Assembly: GCA_004293815.1 (NCBI GenBank)
Contig: RDZD01000017.1
Span: forward strand, 29,133 to 93,132
Direction: 5' to 3'
Origin: Cytophagales bacterium
GTDB taxonomy: Bacteria; Bacteroidota; Bacteroidia; Cytophagales; Bernardetiaceae
DNA: 64,000 bases
In this document: positions 16,705-25,940 of the stretch, in pieces
How positions within the stretch are numbered: position 1 is the first letter of the stretch
Layout: each line of letters starts with the position of its first letter
The notes under the pieces: generated by a model
Told to the model about the DNA's origin: nothing
Databases searched by the model: none
What the model saw: the letters and a program-made list of their open reading frames with translations, nothing else
Program-made: the position numbers and the translations under genes

Positions 16705-17484
16705 TTATATTCTTTTTCTTCCCCAAATATTAAGCTGCAAGTCCATACCATTCATTGTTTTTAGCTCCCAAAGTGGCCTGGAGCTTTTAATTCCAATACT
16801 TTCCACATACACATGAAAGTTGTGTTCTTCTAAAATATCTAATATCTTTGAAAGACTTTGTGGCTGATTATCAAAAGAATGATATTCAATAAAAATATTT
16901 TTTACTAGATGTAAACAGGGGGCAATTTCAGCTAAAACAATATATTCTGCGCCCTCTATATCCATTTTTAGCATATCCACAGGCTTTTGTATGTACTTTG
17001 ACAACCGCTCAGTTTGCACACTCAAAGGCTGGGCAGACAGCTGTTCAGTTAAATGCCCGCCGTCAGCCCCTTCAGACCTAAAATATAGCGTGCCCTCGTT
17101 ATTCCAAAGAGCTTTCTGAATCACTTGCACGTTCTGAATACGGTTATTTTGAATATTTTTTAATAAATAATCGCAAATTTTAGGGTCTGGCTCAAAAGCA
17201 ATAATTTGAGATTTTGGATAATACTCCACAAAAAAAAGTACACTTAAACCAATATTAGCGCCTGCATCAATGATATAGGACGAATCGCTCGACTTAAATG
17301 TATATATTTGCCTATTCCAAATTTCATCGTACGTAAATACGAAAGATTTAGCATCAGGTATAGACAATGTATAGCTCTTTACTTTTACTCGCAGTGGCTT
17401 GTAACGCTTTTTAAAGAGCAAAAAGGCCAATTTGAAATGTCCTTTAAGTAGAAATAAAAATGCTGTTTTTAGGGTATAAATCAT
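16705..17484 (-). CDS. FkbM-family methyltransferase
   Basis: A 259-residue SAM-dependent O-methyltransferase of the FkbM type. The SAM motif IIDAGANIGLSVLFFVEY lies about residues 70-87, the acidic end of strand 2 is IAFEPDP at about 94-100, and the post-I/IV region is VDMLKMDIEGAEY at about 168-180. The last contains the conserved D-x-E-G-x-E of this family. The basic N-terminal 30 residues are hydrophobic and may bring it to the membrane. These enzymes often methylate sugars in surface polysaccharides; its position next to two genes with polysaccharide features fits that. It has its own -7 box 59 bp upstream. The acceptor is unknown. Confidence 0.9.
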   Translation of the reverse strand: MIYTLKTAFLFLLKGHFKLAFLLFKKRYKPLRVKVKSYTLSIPDAKSFVFTYDEIWNRQIYTFKSSDSSYIIDAGANIGLSVLFFVEYYPKSQIIAFEPDPKICDYLLKNIQNNRIQNVQVIQKALWNNEGTLYFRSEGADGGHLTEQLSAQPLSVQTERLSKYIQKPVDMLKMDIEGAEYIVLAEIAPCLHLVKNIFIEYHSFDNQPQSLSKILDILEEHNFHVYVESIGIKSSRPLWELKTMNGMDLQLNIWGRKRI

Positions 17485-17542
17485 TGCTAAACGCGGTTAA
17501 TTCTAATCCGCCCATTTGATAAACAGTAGAGCGTTATAAAAA

Positions 17543-17550
17543 CAAAAGTA
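17543..17550 (-). promoter_or_regulatory. Putative -7 box for the FkbM gene
   Basis: On the minus strand TACTTTTG at 17550-17543 matches TAnnTTTG and would give a leader of about 52 nt. No -33 TTTG at normal distance. Confidence 0.5.
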
Positions 17551-17589
17551 TGGTAAATTTAATAAATCTCCTAACAGTTCTCTATTCTG

Positions 17590-19164
17590 CTAGTTACCAG
17601 ATTCCAAAAATTTGGCATACTGTGCATTGTACTTTTCTGCGGCCATTCTCTGGAGTGCCAAAAAGATGTCTGGTCTTTTCATAATTTCATGGCTCATTTC
17701 AAAGAAAGCCCCAATGCCATGCGCATACACAAAGCCTAGAGCTTCATAGTCTACCATAAATGAGCGTCTGTTGGTCAGATTCACCATGAGGCCCACCTTG
17801 TTGCGTTGTAGCGCGTCAATGAGCGTGAGCGAGTATTCGGATATAAAAAAATCGCCGCGCGCCAAATCCTGTTCCAAGCTGAGCAACGACACAGCGAGGT
17901 TGGGCAATCCGCTCTGCCTCACCAGCTCCTCCACACGCCCCACCGCGTCTTGCCCCTCATGAAGAGGGTGTTGCATGGTGGGGTGGAGGCGAATGATGAA
18001 GGTCTGCTGTGGGCAGGTGGCGGCTAGTTTTACGAAGCTAAGCAAAAGGATGTCGGTATCGGAGCGATTGATGGTGGCAGACCAGTCGCCAGCGTGTTGG
18101 AGCAGCAAAACCACTGTTCTAATGCCCTCAAAATTCCCCTGACGGACTTGCATAAAGTTTTTTTGTAAGAAAGACGTAGGTTTTAGGCAGGGAATATGGT
18201 ATTTTCGCCAATAACTGTCATCGTACATATCTCTGACCACAATGGTGCCGAAAGGTAAGCCACGCGCCACATACTCGAAGTAATTGGTGGATCTGAAAGC
18301 GTCGTTAAAAATATAGATGTCGTTTCGCAGCTCTGAGTAACGCGATGCGCCAAAGTCGTGCATATTGACGGCAGCCCTTGCTTCCTTGCGCGAGCCTTGT
18401 GTAAGATCTTGGGCTATTTTGTCAAAGATGCGTTTATAAACTTTGGCGAGTTTGTTGTTTTTGAGGCTCCACACCAGGTGTTTCCAGACCGACACTTTGA
18501 GAGTGCTTATTTTGATGTCGGCAGTCCATTTGAGCCTTCGGGGCAGCATCAGAAAGACATAAAAAAAATCTGTGTCTTCCACCACCGTAACCGTGAGGGT
18601 GCCGAGTACCGCTATTTTTGTTTGGAGTCCGCTCCATAGTTTTTGGGGGGCGGTGGTTCTGTTTTCGTAGTCTAGCTTAAAATTTTTGAGGGTTTTGGCT
18701 TGTGGTATCTGCTTCCAAAACTCTATGGAGATTCCCAGATTGTAGATTGTGGTGGCATCTGCCTGATAATAAATGGTTTTGAACTCATACTGTTCCTTTT
18801 GTAGCTTTTTCCAGAGGGTTTTGTGCTTAAAAAATAGCATTTCTTCTGACAAAATATACATGTAGTTGGGGTGTGCGGTGTTGTTTTTCACCCGCTTTGC
18901 GGTGCTCTGCACAGCCTGCTGGTCTATCTGCGTGGCTTCTTCGTCCGAAAACCAGCAGGCCATAAAAGAAAACTCTAAGTTTGCTGGGCAAGCATTTTGC
19001 AGGAAGTCTGTTTCGTGTTCAAAGAGGAAATGCGTACTGATTATCAAAAACTTAGCTTCCTTGGCGTTGCTTACCAAATCTAAGACTTGCCAAATGTCTG
19101 TGTTGGCATTGATGAGCAAAAGTGCTTCAAATTGCTGCTGTTTATGCGTGATTGTGGCTTCCAT
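17590..19164 (-). CDS. Probable GT-B-fold glycan biosynthesis protein
   Basis: 524 residues without signal peptide or membrane segments. The C-terminal half has a pattern seen in capsule/teichoic-type glycosyl or glycerophosphate transferases of GT-B fold. A strand VVLLLQHAGDWS is followed by FIIRLHPTMQHP, where the 'R-H-P' block resembles the nucleotide-contacting loop of such enzymes. A FFISEYSLTLIDALQRNKVGL segment then fits the 'D/E-S/T-L..EA' donor-binding loop. The N-terminal half (about 1-260) is less recognisable. The 5' end overlaps the upstream gene's 3' end by 23 nt, so the pair is one operon. No exact family is claimed; nucleotide-sugar or phospho-polyol transfer is the working guess. 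Confidence 0.65.
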   Translation of the reverse strand: MEATITHKQQQFEALLLINANTDIWQVLDLVSNAKEAKFLIISTHFLFEHETDFLQNACPANLEFSFMACWFSDEEATQIDQQAVQSTAKRVKNNTAHPNYMYILSEEMLFFKHKTLWKKLQKEQYEFKTIYYQADATTIYNLGISIEFWKQIPQAKTLKNFKLDYENRTTAPQKLWSGLQTKIAVLGTLTVTVVEDTDFFYVFLMLPRRLKWTADIKISTLKVSVWKHLVWSLKNNKLAKVYKRIFDKIAQDLTQGSRKEARAAVNMHDFGASRYSELRNDIYIFNDAFRSTNYFEYVARGLPFGTIVVRDMYDDSYWRKYHIPCLKPTSFLQKNFMQVRQGNFEGIRTVVLLLQHAGDWSATINRSDTDILLLSFVKLAATCPQQTFIIRLHPTMQHPLHEGQDAVGRVEELVRQSGLPNLAVSLLSLEQDLARGDFFISEYSLTLIDALQRNKVGLMVNLTNRRSFMVDYEALGFVYAHGIGAFFEMSHEIMKRPDIFLALQRMAAEKYNAQYAKFLESGN

Positions 19165-20329
19165 CTTTCCATATTTTTAGGCGGTTCTTGAGTTTGATTA
19201 AGTGCGGTTTATGGCTTTCTTTGAGCCAAGGTTCAAGGTCTTGGCCTGCTTTGGCTTGTTTTAGGAGCCAGAGAAACTCTTCGCCTTCTGTTCCGCGTTC
19301 GCTCCGCCAAATGGTAAAATCTGTGTATTCTGAGCTTGTTTCCAAAGCTTTGAGCTGTATCTGGGGGGAATCTTTTTCTATAGCAGATAGAATATCAGAG
19401 TTGATACTCTGCAACCACAAAAATTTGGTCAGAGAGTCGAAATGAGCTATTTCTTGTTCCTGCCACCATAAATCTTGTACAAAACCTAGCATTCTCATTT
19501 CTCTCATCCAGGGCATAAGCGTGTGGGCGGGATACTGGGTGTAAGTGCCTGCATCCCCATGCGGGAGCACAAATTTGAGCAATAAGAGAGCTTCCGAAAG
19601 CAGTACACGACTGCGCTTTATATTTTCTTTGCGCAGCCAAGTTTCCTCACGCAAAAGGCCGTCAGGAATAAAAAATGGGCTTTCACCATCGCGCCACCCA
19701 AAAGCAAATTGGTCAGTTAGTGCACTATTGGCTATATTCCAATCCTCAGCAGAAAAGGTGTGCAAAGAGTTCAAATAGCCTTTTGTGAGCTCATAACTGA
19801 ACGGAATGCAAGGGAAAAGCTCATTGTCAAAAGTCTGTATCAAATACGGTGTTTTGGCTAGGCGGTCTTGACGTTGTCCCTTAAAGCGTCCTGGATTTAT
19901 AAAAACGCCTTCCACAGCCAAACGCTTCAGTTGAACGAGCTGACTAGAGGTCAGCATAAACTCTGGTGGCAGAAACCAATTGGAAACTTTTTTAAAAGTT
20001 TTTTGGATAAGCTCAAAACCTACTTTGCAGTTTTCCTCAAAGCCCAAATCTGTTCTTAAAACAGCTAAATCGTGACTGTAGGGACGAAGTAGCACTTCAA
20101 AAAGATGTGAATTGTCATTGACAAGCTGCCAAGCTTCAGGGCAAAGACACTGCACGTCTGCCACTGTAGCACCAGGAAAGCCCAAGACCACCTTTCTTTG
20201 ATAAAATACGTACAATTCTATCCAGCGATAAAACTCTGATTTTTTGTTGCCAGTCAGCATTTCTAACCAGCGTTTGGCGGTCAGACACGAAGCATCGGCG
20301 TTAAAATTGATGATGTCTACTACAAACAC
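19142..20329 (-). CDS. Polysaccharide deacetylase/GH57-like barrel protein
   Basis: 395 residues, soluble. The segment LLRPYSHDLAVLRTDLGFEENCKVGFELIQKTF followed by WFLPPEFMLTSSQLVQL and EGVFINPGRF resembles the (beta/alpha)-barrel of NodB/GH57/GH38 proteins. There, a histidine near the first strands (H in PYSHD) and later acidic residues bind metal or substrate. A late PHGDAGTYTQYPAHTLMPWM block also fits such an enzyme. No perfect catalytic signature can be read, so the enzyme class is uncertain. It is first in an operon with the downstream GT-B-like gene (23-nt overlap). Together with the FkbM gene this forms a three-gene glycan-type cluster on one strand. Confidence 0.6.
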   Translation of the reverse strand: MFVVDIINFNADASCLTAKRWLEMLTGNKKSEFYRWIELYVFYQRKVVLGFPGATVADVQCLCPEAWQLVNDNSHLFEVLLRPYSHDLAVLRTDLGFEENCKVGFELIQKTFKKVSNWFLPPEFMLTSSQLVQLKRLAVEGVFINPGRFKGQRQDRLAKTPYLIQTFDNELFPCIPFSYELTKGYLNSLHTFSAEDWNIANSALTDQFAFGWRDGESPFFIPDGLLREETWLRKENIKRSRVLLSEALLLLKFVLPHGDAGTYTQYPAHTLMPWMREMRMLGFVQDLWWQEQEIAHFDSLTKFLWLQSINSDILSAIEKDSPQIQLKALETSSEYTDFTIWRSERGTEGEEFLWLLKQAKAGQDLEPWLKESHKPHLIKLKNRLKIWKDGSHNHA

Positions 20330-20402
20330 TTAGCCTGTATTGTTTGATATTGAGGAATGCTTAAAATAGAAGCAGAATACCCTGCGTCATTTACTTACAG
20401 CC

Positions 20403-20420
20403 CAAACATACACAAAATTA
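20403..20420 (-). promoter_or_regulatory. Two candidate -7 boxes for the glycan operon
   Basis: On the minus strand TAATTTTG (20420-20413) and TATGTTTG (20410-20403) both match TAnnTTTG. No TTTG is at the ideal -33 position. The leader would be about 67-77 nt. Confidence 0.4.
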
Positions 20421-20469
20421 CGCTTGAGCCATACCCAACCTTCAGCAAAGGTCTAAAAAAAATTGCGTT

Positions 20470-20817
20470 TTAACAGCCCAAAGTATCGGGGTCTATCACT
20501 TTAATCAATTCTCGAAGCTGATATTGGTCCTGGTAAAGCGCTCTGATGATTTCGGCCACTTTGTATTGTTCTGCTTCTGTTTTGAGATAAACCACGAGCA
20601 TATCCGCCTCAGAATCAAACTCTATACTCTCACTGAGCGAATTATATTGCTCATTGATTAAAAGGCTAAGCAGACCCTCCCAAGCGTAACCATTGCCAAT
20701 GTAACCATACTCCTCAAAAAGAGGCTGCAATTCATGTGTTTCAGCGATGAGCAGAGTAACCACATAGCTACCAGGGTATCCGCTCAAACGACAGGGTAAA
20801 TAACTCAAATCTGACAT
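20470..20817 (-). CDS. Immunity-protein-51-like small protein
   Basis: A 115-residue acidic soluble protein. The run LFEEYGYIGNGYAWEGLLSLL followed by SESIEFDSEADMLVVYL is the pattern I associate with the Imm51 family, found beside polymorphic toxins and also as orphans. No toxin gene lies next to it: mtaB is on one side (128 bp away) and the glycan operon on the other. If the call is right, it may be an orphan immunity gene against toxins of competitors or a domesticated relative with another job. It could also be an unrelated small protein with a similar motif; a profile search would settle it. Confidence 0.55.
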   Translation of the reverse strand: MSDLSYLPCRLSGYPGSYVVTLLIAETHELQPLFEEYGYIGNGYAWEGLLSLLINEQYNSLSESIEFDSEADMLVVYLKTEAEQYKVAEIIRALYQDQYQLRELIKVIDPDTLGC

Positions 20818-20945
20818 AAAAATATAAGTTTGGGTAGATACTTGTTCGCATTCTTTTGTATAAAACTAAATAAAAATTGAGTGCAATGTTTAAAAAAACA
20901 GTCTATAAATTCAGTATCTGCCCTCAAAATACCGTTTCGAACTAC

Positions 20946-22232
20946 TTAGACCATTTGAAACATAAATCTCTCGGCTTCTACTAAAACATTTTGAGTGGTA
21001 TTGGGCAGCTCGGGTCTGTAGGGCGTACTGAGCCTGACATAATTTTGGGTAAAGCCTTCCAAAAGTCCATTTTTAGGTGCGTTTTCCCACAAAACGCTAT
21101 GAACTAGTCCCAAATTTTGTTCATAAAAGAACCTCTTTTTCTTTTCAGAAAGTATTCCCAGCATAGCAGCCCTTTCTTTCTTTTGAGTAGCGGTTACGGT
21201 ATTTTCCATGTCTGCCGCACGTGTGTTGGCGCGTTCGGAATAGGGAAACACGTGGAGATAAGATACTGGCAGACTGTTCAGAAAATGGTAGGTGTCTAGA
21301 AAATCCTCTTGGCTTTCATTCGGGAAGCCTACAATAACGTCTACACCAATACAAGCCAGAGGCATACGCGATTTGATGCGCTCCACACGGCTTTTGTAGA
21401 GTTCTGAGAGGTATTTGCGGCGCATAAACTTCAAAATTTTATCAGAACCAGACTGCAAAGGCACATGAAAATGCGGCATAAACTTCTTGGACTGCGCCAC
21501 AAAATCTATCAGTTCGTCTGTCAGTAAGTTAGGTTCTATAGAAGAAATCCTGATGCGTTCTATGGGAGTATCTTGCTCCAGAGCCTGCACCAAGTCATAA
21601 AAATGATATAATCTTTGGCCTTCTATCAAGCCAAAGTCGCCTGTATTGACTCCCGTCAGGACGATTTCTTTCGTACCAGACTCCGCTATTTTTCGGGCGG
21701 CTCTGAGTACATTGTCTATCGTGTCGCTTCGGCTAGCCCCACGCGCCAGAGGGATGGTACAAAATGAGCAGTGGTAGTCGCAACCGTCCTGTACTTTCAG
21801 AAAGGTGCGGGTGCGATCAGCCAAAGAGTAGGCCGCCGTAAAAGTGTTGGCTTGTGATATTTCAGAGGCACAAACTTGTACGGTGCTGTCTTTCTCGAAT
21901 GTGTTGAGCACATCAAAGATTCTAAACTTTTCGGCTGCTCCCAAAACTGCATTCACGCCTGGTATGTCGGCTATCTCCTGTGGCTTAAGCTGCGCATAGC
22001 AGCCCACTACAACAACATAAGCCTGAGGGCTTTGAGTACGAAACTGTCTAATAATCTGTCTGCATTTCTTATCTGCATTGTCCGTTACTGAGCAGGTATT
22101 GAGCACCAAAACATCAGGGTTTTCGTGCTCTTCCACTCGTGCGTACCCACGTTCTTCAAACATTCTACCCAAGGTAGAGGTTTCTGAAAAATTGAGTTTA
22201 CAGCCCAAGGTATGAAATGCTACTTTGCGCAT
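20946..22232 (-). CDS. mtaB: tRNA t6A37 methylthiotransferase
   Basis: A 428-residue radical-SAM enzyme that converts t6A37 to ms2t6A37 in tRNAs decoding ANN codons. The N-terminal methylthiotransferase domain has cluster cysteines C11, C47 and C78, with the typical opening HTLGCKLNFSE. The radical-SAM cluster motif CDYHCSFC gives C151, C155 and C158, followed by a VLTGVNTGDFG block that distinguishes MtaB from MiaB and RimO. A TRAM-like domain forms the C-terminus. The start ATG at 22232 is chosen over an in-frame start 33 codons upstream because MRKVAFHTLGCK is the family N-terminus and a -7 box lies inside the longer version. It appears monocistronic. Confidence 0.95.
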   Translation of the reverse strand: MRKVAFHTLGCKLNFSETSTLGRMFEERGYARVEEHENPDVLVLNTCSVTDNADKKCRQIIRQFRTQSPQAYVVVVGCYAQLKPQEIADIPGVNAVLGAAEKFRIFDVLNTFEKDSTVQVCASEISQANTFTAAYSLADRTRTFLKVQDGCDYHCSFCTIPLARGASRSDTIDNVLRAARKIAESGTKEIVLTGVNTGDFGLIEGQRLYHFYDLVQALEQDTPIERIRISSIEPNLLTDELIDFVAQSKKFMPHFHVPLQSGSDKILKFMRRKYLSELYKSRVERIKSRMPLACIGVDVIVGFPNESQEDFLDTYHFLNSLPVSYLHVFPYSERANTRAADMENTVTATQKKERAAMLGILSEKKKRFFYEQNLGLVHSVLWENAPKNGLLEGFTQNYVRLSTPYRPELPNTTQNVLVEAERFMFQMV

Positions 22233-22278
22233 AGTATTGATAATAAACGCTTTGTAAAATATTATTAAAACAGCACTA

Positions 22279-22286
22279 CAAAAGTA
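22279..22286 (-). promoter_or_regulatory. Putative -7 box for mtaB
   Basis: On the minus strand TACTTTTG (22286-22279) lies about 47 nt before the ATG at 22232, giving a leader near 40 nt. The -33 box is not evident. Confidence 0.5.
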
Positions 22287-22459
22287 CAACTTACAACTCA
22301 TAAAAAAAAGCCTTGTCAATGAGTTATACAATTAGTTCTATTCTAGGAAACAATTTGGCTTATAGACTTCAAAAAAAGTCTACTTAAGTCTGTTTGGTGT
22401 TATAATCAATTTGAAGTCAATGGCCAATAGAAACAGATTCTATACCGAGACTGGGCAAA

Positions 22460-22492
22460 AAAAGAGGCCGTTAGAATGTAACAGCCTCTTTT
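22460..22492 (-). terminator. Intrinsic terminator of the tricorn gene
   Basis: The stem AAAAGAGGC/GCCTCTTTT (22460-22468 with 22484-22492) with further pairing GTTA/TAAC inside. On the minus strand it is followed by TTTGCCC. It lies about 10 nt beyond the stop codon. Confidence 0.8.
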
Positions 22493-22502
22493 CCTTTTTA
22501 TG

Positions 22503-25500
22503 CTATTTAACCTCTTTGAGAAGCTCTTCTACCGCTTTTTTGAGCTGCTGATCTTCTTGCTGAGCTTTGTGGTTGGGGTCGTTTTCTAAAATAAAATCAG
22601 GCACAGCACCGTTGTTTTCCATGTTTTTATCTTCGCTTACCGTAAACCAACCGCGATAAGGTAGGCGCAATAAAGAGCCGTCTATCATGCTCGTACCGCC
22701 CGTAGAAATAACCGCGCCAAAGGTTGGAATACCTACTAGCTTACCCATTTTGAGGGTTTTGAAGGCATGAGAGAAAATCTCTGCATTGGAATAGCTATTT
22801 TGGTTACAAAGAGTGGCCACAGGCTTGAGAACCACAGGCATCGGCAATCTCTCCCCATAAGGATAATAGGACTTGAACTTTAATTTTTCTTTCTCCAGAT
22901 CCTTGGCTGCACCTCTTGGAATGGTATAAGCGTGTTGTTTGGTACTCAGAATGGACATCAAGTAGTCTGTTGTCCAGCCTCCTCCATTAAAGCGTACGTC
23001 AATGACTACTGCTTCTTTACCCTCGCAGCTAGCCACTAGTTCGCGCTCAAAACGTTCATAGCTTTCCCAGTCCATTCCTTGTATGTGAATATAACCTACT
23101 TTGCCTTTAGAGTACTTATCAGCGAGTTTTTTGCGTTCGTTAATCCAGTTTTCATACAGCGCGTCGTTTAAGTTGCTCACAGGGCGAATGACTACTTCAC
23201 GGGTACTACCGCCTGAGTTACTCACGTTCAAAAGTACTTTTTGATTGGCTGTTTGATTCAATAATGCGTAAAAGTTCTGGCTCTCATCAAGCTTTACACC
23301 GTTGATGGCTGTAATGACATCTCCCACATCTAACTTACTGATATTGCGGTCGGCAGGCGAGCCTTTAAGCACTCTGAGTACACGCACCCCATTGCTGGCA
23401 GGTTCTATTTCTATGCCTAACAAACCCGTTTGATCAAATTGCACCTGTTCGCGGTCGCCTCCATACATGCCCAAGTGGCTGGCATTGAGTTCGCCCAGCA
23501 TCATGTTGAACACATCACGAAAATCTTTTTTGGTAGAAGCTTTAAGTGCCCAGCCTTTGTACTTTTCTTTGATGCCATTCCAGTTCACACCATGATATTC
23601 AGGGTCGTAGAAGAAATCCCGCATAGTACGCCAGCCTTCTTCAAACATTTGCTCCAGTTCTTGTTTGTGGTTGATTTGCATAGAAGCGGAAAAAGGTACA
23701 GGCTCTGTTTTTGCGCCTTCCGCCATGATTCGCTGGATAGTACCGCCTTCTTTCATCATGTACAGAAACTTATAACTGGGTGAGAAACGCACACCGTATG
23801 GTGCTTGGCCGCCTTGCGTGAGCGCGGTAATCTCCTCACCCGTCCACTTCACAGAATATAAATCATTTTGTGCGTTGTAGGTTTCACGGCCAGGACGATT
23901 ACTTACGAAATAGAAAGTTTTACCATCTTTAGACACGTTCAGATCTGTTTCATTGCCTGGCAGGCTTGTGACCTGTACCACACGGTTTGAAATATCCTCA
24001 AGGTCTATCACAAGCGGTTTCACTTCCTCTTTTTTGTCTTTTTTATTTTGAGTAGTATCCTTTTTATCTTTATTATCAGACTTTAATTCGGGTTTTGCAT
24101 CAGATTTTGGCTCATCTTTAGCTGCATCCTTTTCCTCAAGCCACTCAGCTTTGGTCTTCTCTGCATCTGCTTTTTTAAGCCACACAAACCAAAGATTTAA
24201 ATCATTATTGTTGCGAGCGGATAGAAAAACTAGCTTAGAACCATCAGCACTCCACACAGGCGAGGTGTCTGTACGCGGGTGCTTACTGACGTTCAAAGGC
24301 TTTGCACTTCCATCTATGGGCATGATGTACACCTCTTCATTAAAATTTAAATCTTCCATACTGAAAGTAAGCCATTTAGAATCGGGACTTACTCTTAAGC
24401 CCGCAGGATTGGCCCAGCCTTCCATGAGTTTTTTCTCTTGTTCTATTGTGCCATTGGCGGCAATATCAGCCACAATAAGAGTCCCTGTACCGCGCATGAA
24501 GAGAATTTTTTTACCGCTTGGAGAAATCGTTATGTCCCGCTCGTTGTCTGGCGTGTTAGTAAGGCGTACCGTTTTGTGTTTGAGAGTTTTAAACAAGTTA
24601 CTTTCTTTTGGGTCATCAGAAAGTACCGCATAGAGATCATACTGTCCTTCCCGGTCTGAGGCAAACAATAGGACTGAGTCAGAGAGCCAAGCAATATCGC
24701 GATCATAATAGGCGTGTTTGGTCAGGCGCACTCCTCTTGGTTTCTCTTTGTCATTTTCTGTGATAAAAATTTCACCACGTATCACCAAAGCCATCAGCTT
24801 TTCGGAAGGATTGACAGCGTATTCAGAAGCATTATTGCTAAAGGTTTTGTTTTCTACTGGGTCAAAACGCTCGTCCTTAATCAACTCTAGCTTCAAAGCT
24901 TGCGGATTGGAGCCGCTTACTTGAGGGTTAATGGTATAAATATTGTCATCAGCCTCAAAAACAAGCTGTTTGCCGTCAGGTGTAACGTCAAAGTGTCTCA
25001 CACCATCTGTTTTGAGTTTGGTTACTTGGCGTGTGGAGGTGCTTGGTGTCCCCTTTTCGTCTACTTCTAATGCATAAATATTATAGGTTTCGTCTATTTC
25101 GGAAATAAAATAAAGACTTCTGTTGCCACCCCAGTCAGGAAAGGTGCAATTGCCTTCAAAAGATGTTATCTTTTGATAGGTTTTATTTTTGGTATCATAG
25201 AGCCAGATTTGTTTGTTGGCATAACCGCGATAACGCTTGCGATAAGGGTCGTTAGGGCCTCTCATAAAAGCAATGAAACGTCCGTCTGGCGACATGGATG
25301 CATGACTCCCTACCGCATCGAGCAAACGCTGTGGCGTACCGCCTTTGGCAGAAACCGTATGAATTTCGCCGTCCCACTCCACTTCAGCAAAGATGCCTTT
25401 TGTCCCAAAAAGCAACTGGCCGTTCGAAGTCCAATCAAAAAGGGTCTCTGCTGAGGAATTATAAGTGATGCGCATAGGATTACCACTGTTGGCCGACATC

Positions 25501-25778
25501 ACAAACAAATCATTGTTACCAAAACGGTTGCCCTGAAAAGCAATATTTTGACCATCAGGACTCCATTTTGGCATGGCCTCATAAGCTTCATGTATGGTCA
25601 TGCGGTAGGCTTGCCCTCCGTTGGTGGGCATTTGCCAGATATCTCCCTGATAAGAAAAAGCCAAGCGGCTGCCGTCTGGGCTTAGAGCAGGATAGCGAAT
25701 CAGATACTGCGCTTGCAAACAGGATAATACAGCAAGGCTCAGCAGCAGGCTTAAGATGAAAACTTTCGTTTTAAGCAT
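22503..25778 (-). CDS. Tricorn-type periplasmic protease (S41)
   Basis: 1091 residues with a Sec signal peptide (about 1-23, LSCLQAQ). WD40-like/propeller repeats of the tricorn type run over about 25-550 ('P.WSPDG..IAF', 'P.LSPDGSRLAF'). A lysine- and aspartate-rich low-complexity linker (about 555-600) is followed by further propeller blades. Then come a C1-like domain, a PDZ domain (about 770-860, GLLGIEIEPASNGVRVL and GSPADRNISKLDVGDV) and the S41 peptidase domain, with the likely nucleophile serine in NSYSNAEIF near residue 998 and GIPTFGAVIST after it. It should degrade peptides in the periplasm. The gene ends with a terminator 10 nt past its stop. The family is clear; the cognate substrates are unknown. 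Confidence 0.92.
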   Translation of the reverse strand: MLKTKVFILSLLLSLAVLSCLQAQYLIRYPALSPDGSRLAFSYQGDIWQMPTNGGQAYRMTIHEAYEAMPKWSPDGQNIAFQGNRFGNNDLFVMSANSGNPMRITYNSSAETLFDWTSNGQLLFGTKGIFAEVEWDGEIHTVSAKGGTPQRLLDAVGSHASMSPDGRFIAFMRGPNDPYRKRYRGYANKQIWLYDTKNKTYQKITSFEGNCTFPDWGGNRSLYFISEIDETYNIYALEVDEKGTPSTSTRQVTKLKTDGVRHFDVTPDGKQLVFEADDNIYTINPQVSGSNPQALKLELIKDERFDPVENKTFSNNASEYAVNPSEKLMALVIRGEIFITENDKEKPRGVRLTKHAYYDRDIAWLSDSVLLFASDREGQYDLYAVLSDDPKESNLFKTLKHKTVRLTNTPDNERDITISPSGKKILFMRGTGTLIVADIAANGTIEQEKKLMEGWANPAGLRVSPDSKWLTFSMEDLNFNEEVYIMPIDGSAKPLNVSKHPRTDTSPVWSADGSKLVFLSARNNNDLNLWFVWLKKADAEKTKAEWLEEKDAAKDEPKSDAKPELKSDNKDKKDTTQNKKDKKEEVKPLVIDLEDISNRVVQVTSLPGNETDLNVSKDGKTFYFVSNRPGRETYNAQNDLYSVKWTGEEITALTQGGQAPYGVRFSPSYKFLYMMKEGGTIQRIMAEGAKTEPVPFSASMQINHKQELEQMFEEGWRTMRDFFYDPEYHGVNWNGIKEKYKGWALKASTKKDFRDVFNMMLGELNASHLGMYGGDREQVQFDQTGLLGIEIEPASNGVRVLRVLKGSPADRNISKLDVGDVITAINGVKLDESQNFYALLNQTANQKVLLNVSNSGGSTREVVIRPVSNLNDALYENWINERKKLADKYSKGKVGYIHIQGMDWESYERFERELVASCEGKEAVVIDVRFNGGGWTTDYLMSILSTKQHAYTIPRGAAKDLEKEKLKFKSYYPYGERLPMPVVLKPVATLCNQNSYSNAEIFSHAFKTLKMGKLVGIPTFGAVISTGGTSMIDGSLLRLPYRGWFTVSEDKNMENNGAVPDFILENDPNHKAQQEDQQLKKAVEELLKEVK

Positions 25779-25940
25779 TGTGGTGAAAATGGATTAGAAT
25801 AAATAACTTTTTAGTTTTGTGTAATCAATAAGGCTGCCATTATCACCAAAACACCTTACTTTTTTTTGACTGAGTGGTGTGAAAGAGAATCAAAAATAGG
25901 TTTTGCGGGTAGCTGCCCAAATCTAGTAGTTTTAGTTGGG

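Noticed and set aside
24151..24633. 160-residue plus-strand frame inside the tricorn gene
   Set aside because: Antisense shadow of a conserved protease; serine- and leucine-rich composition typical of such shadows.
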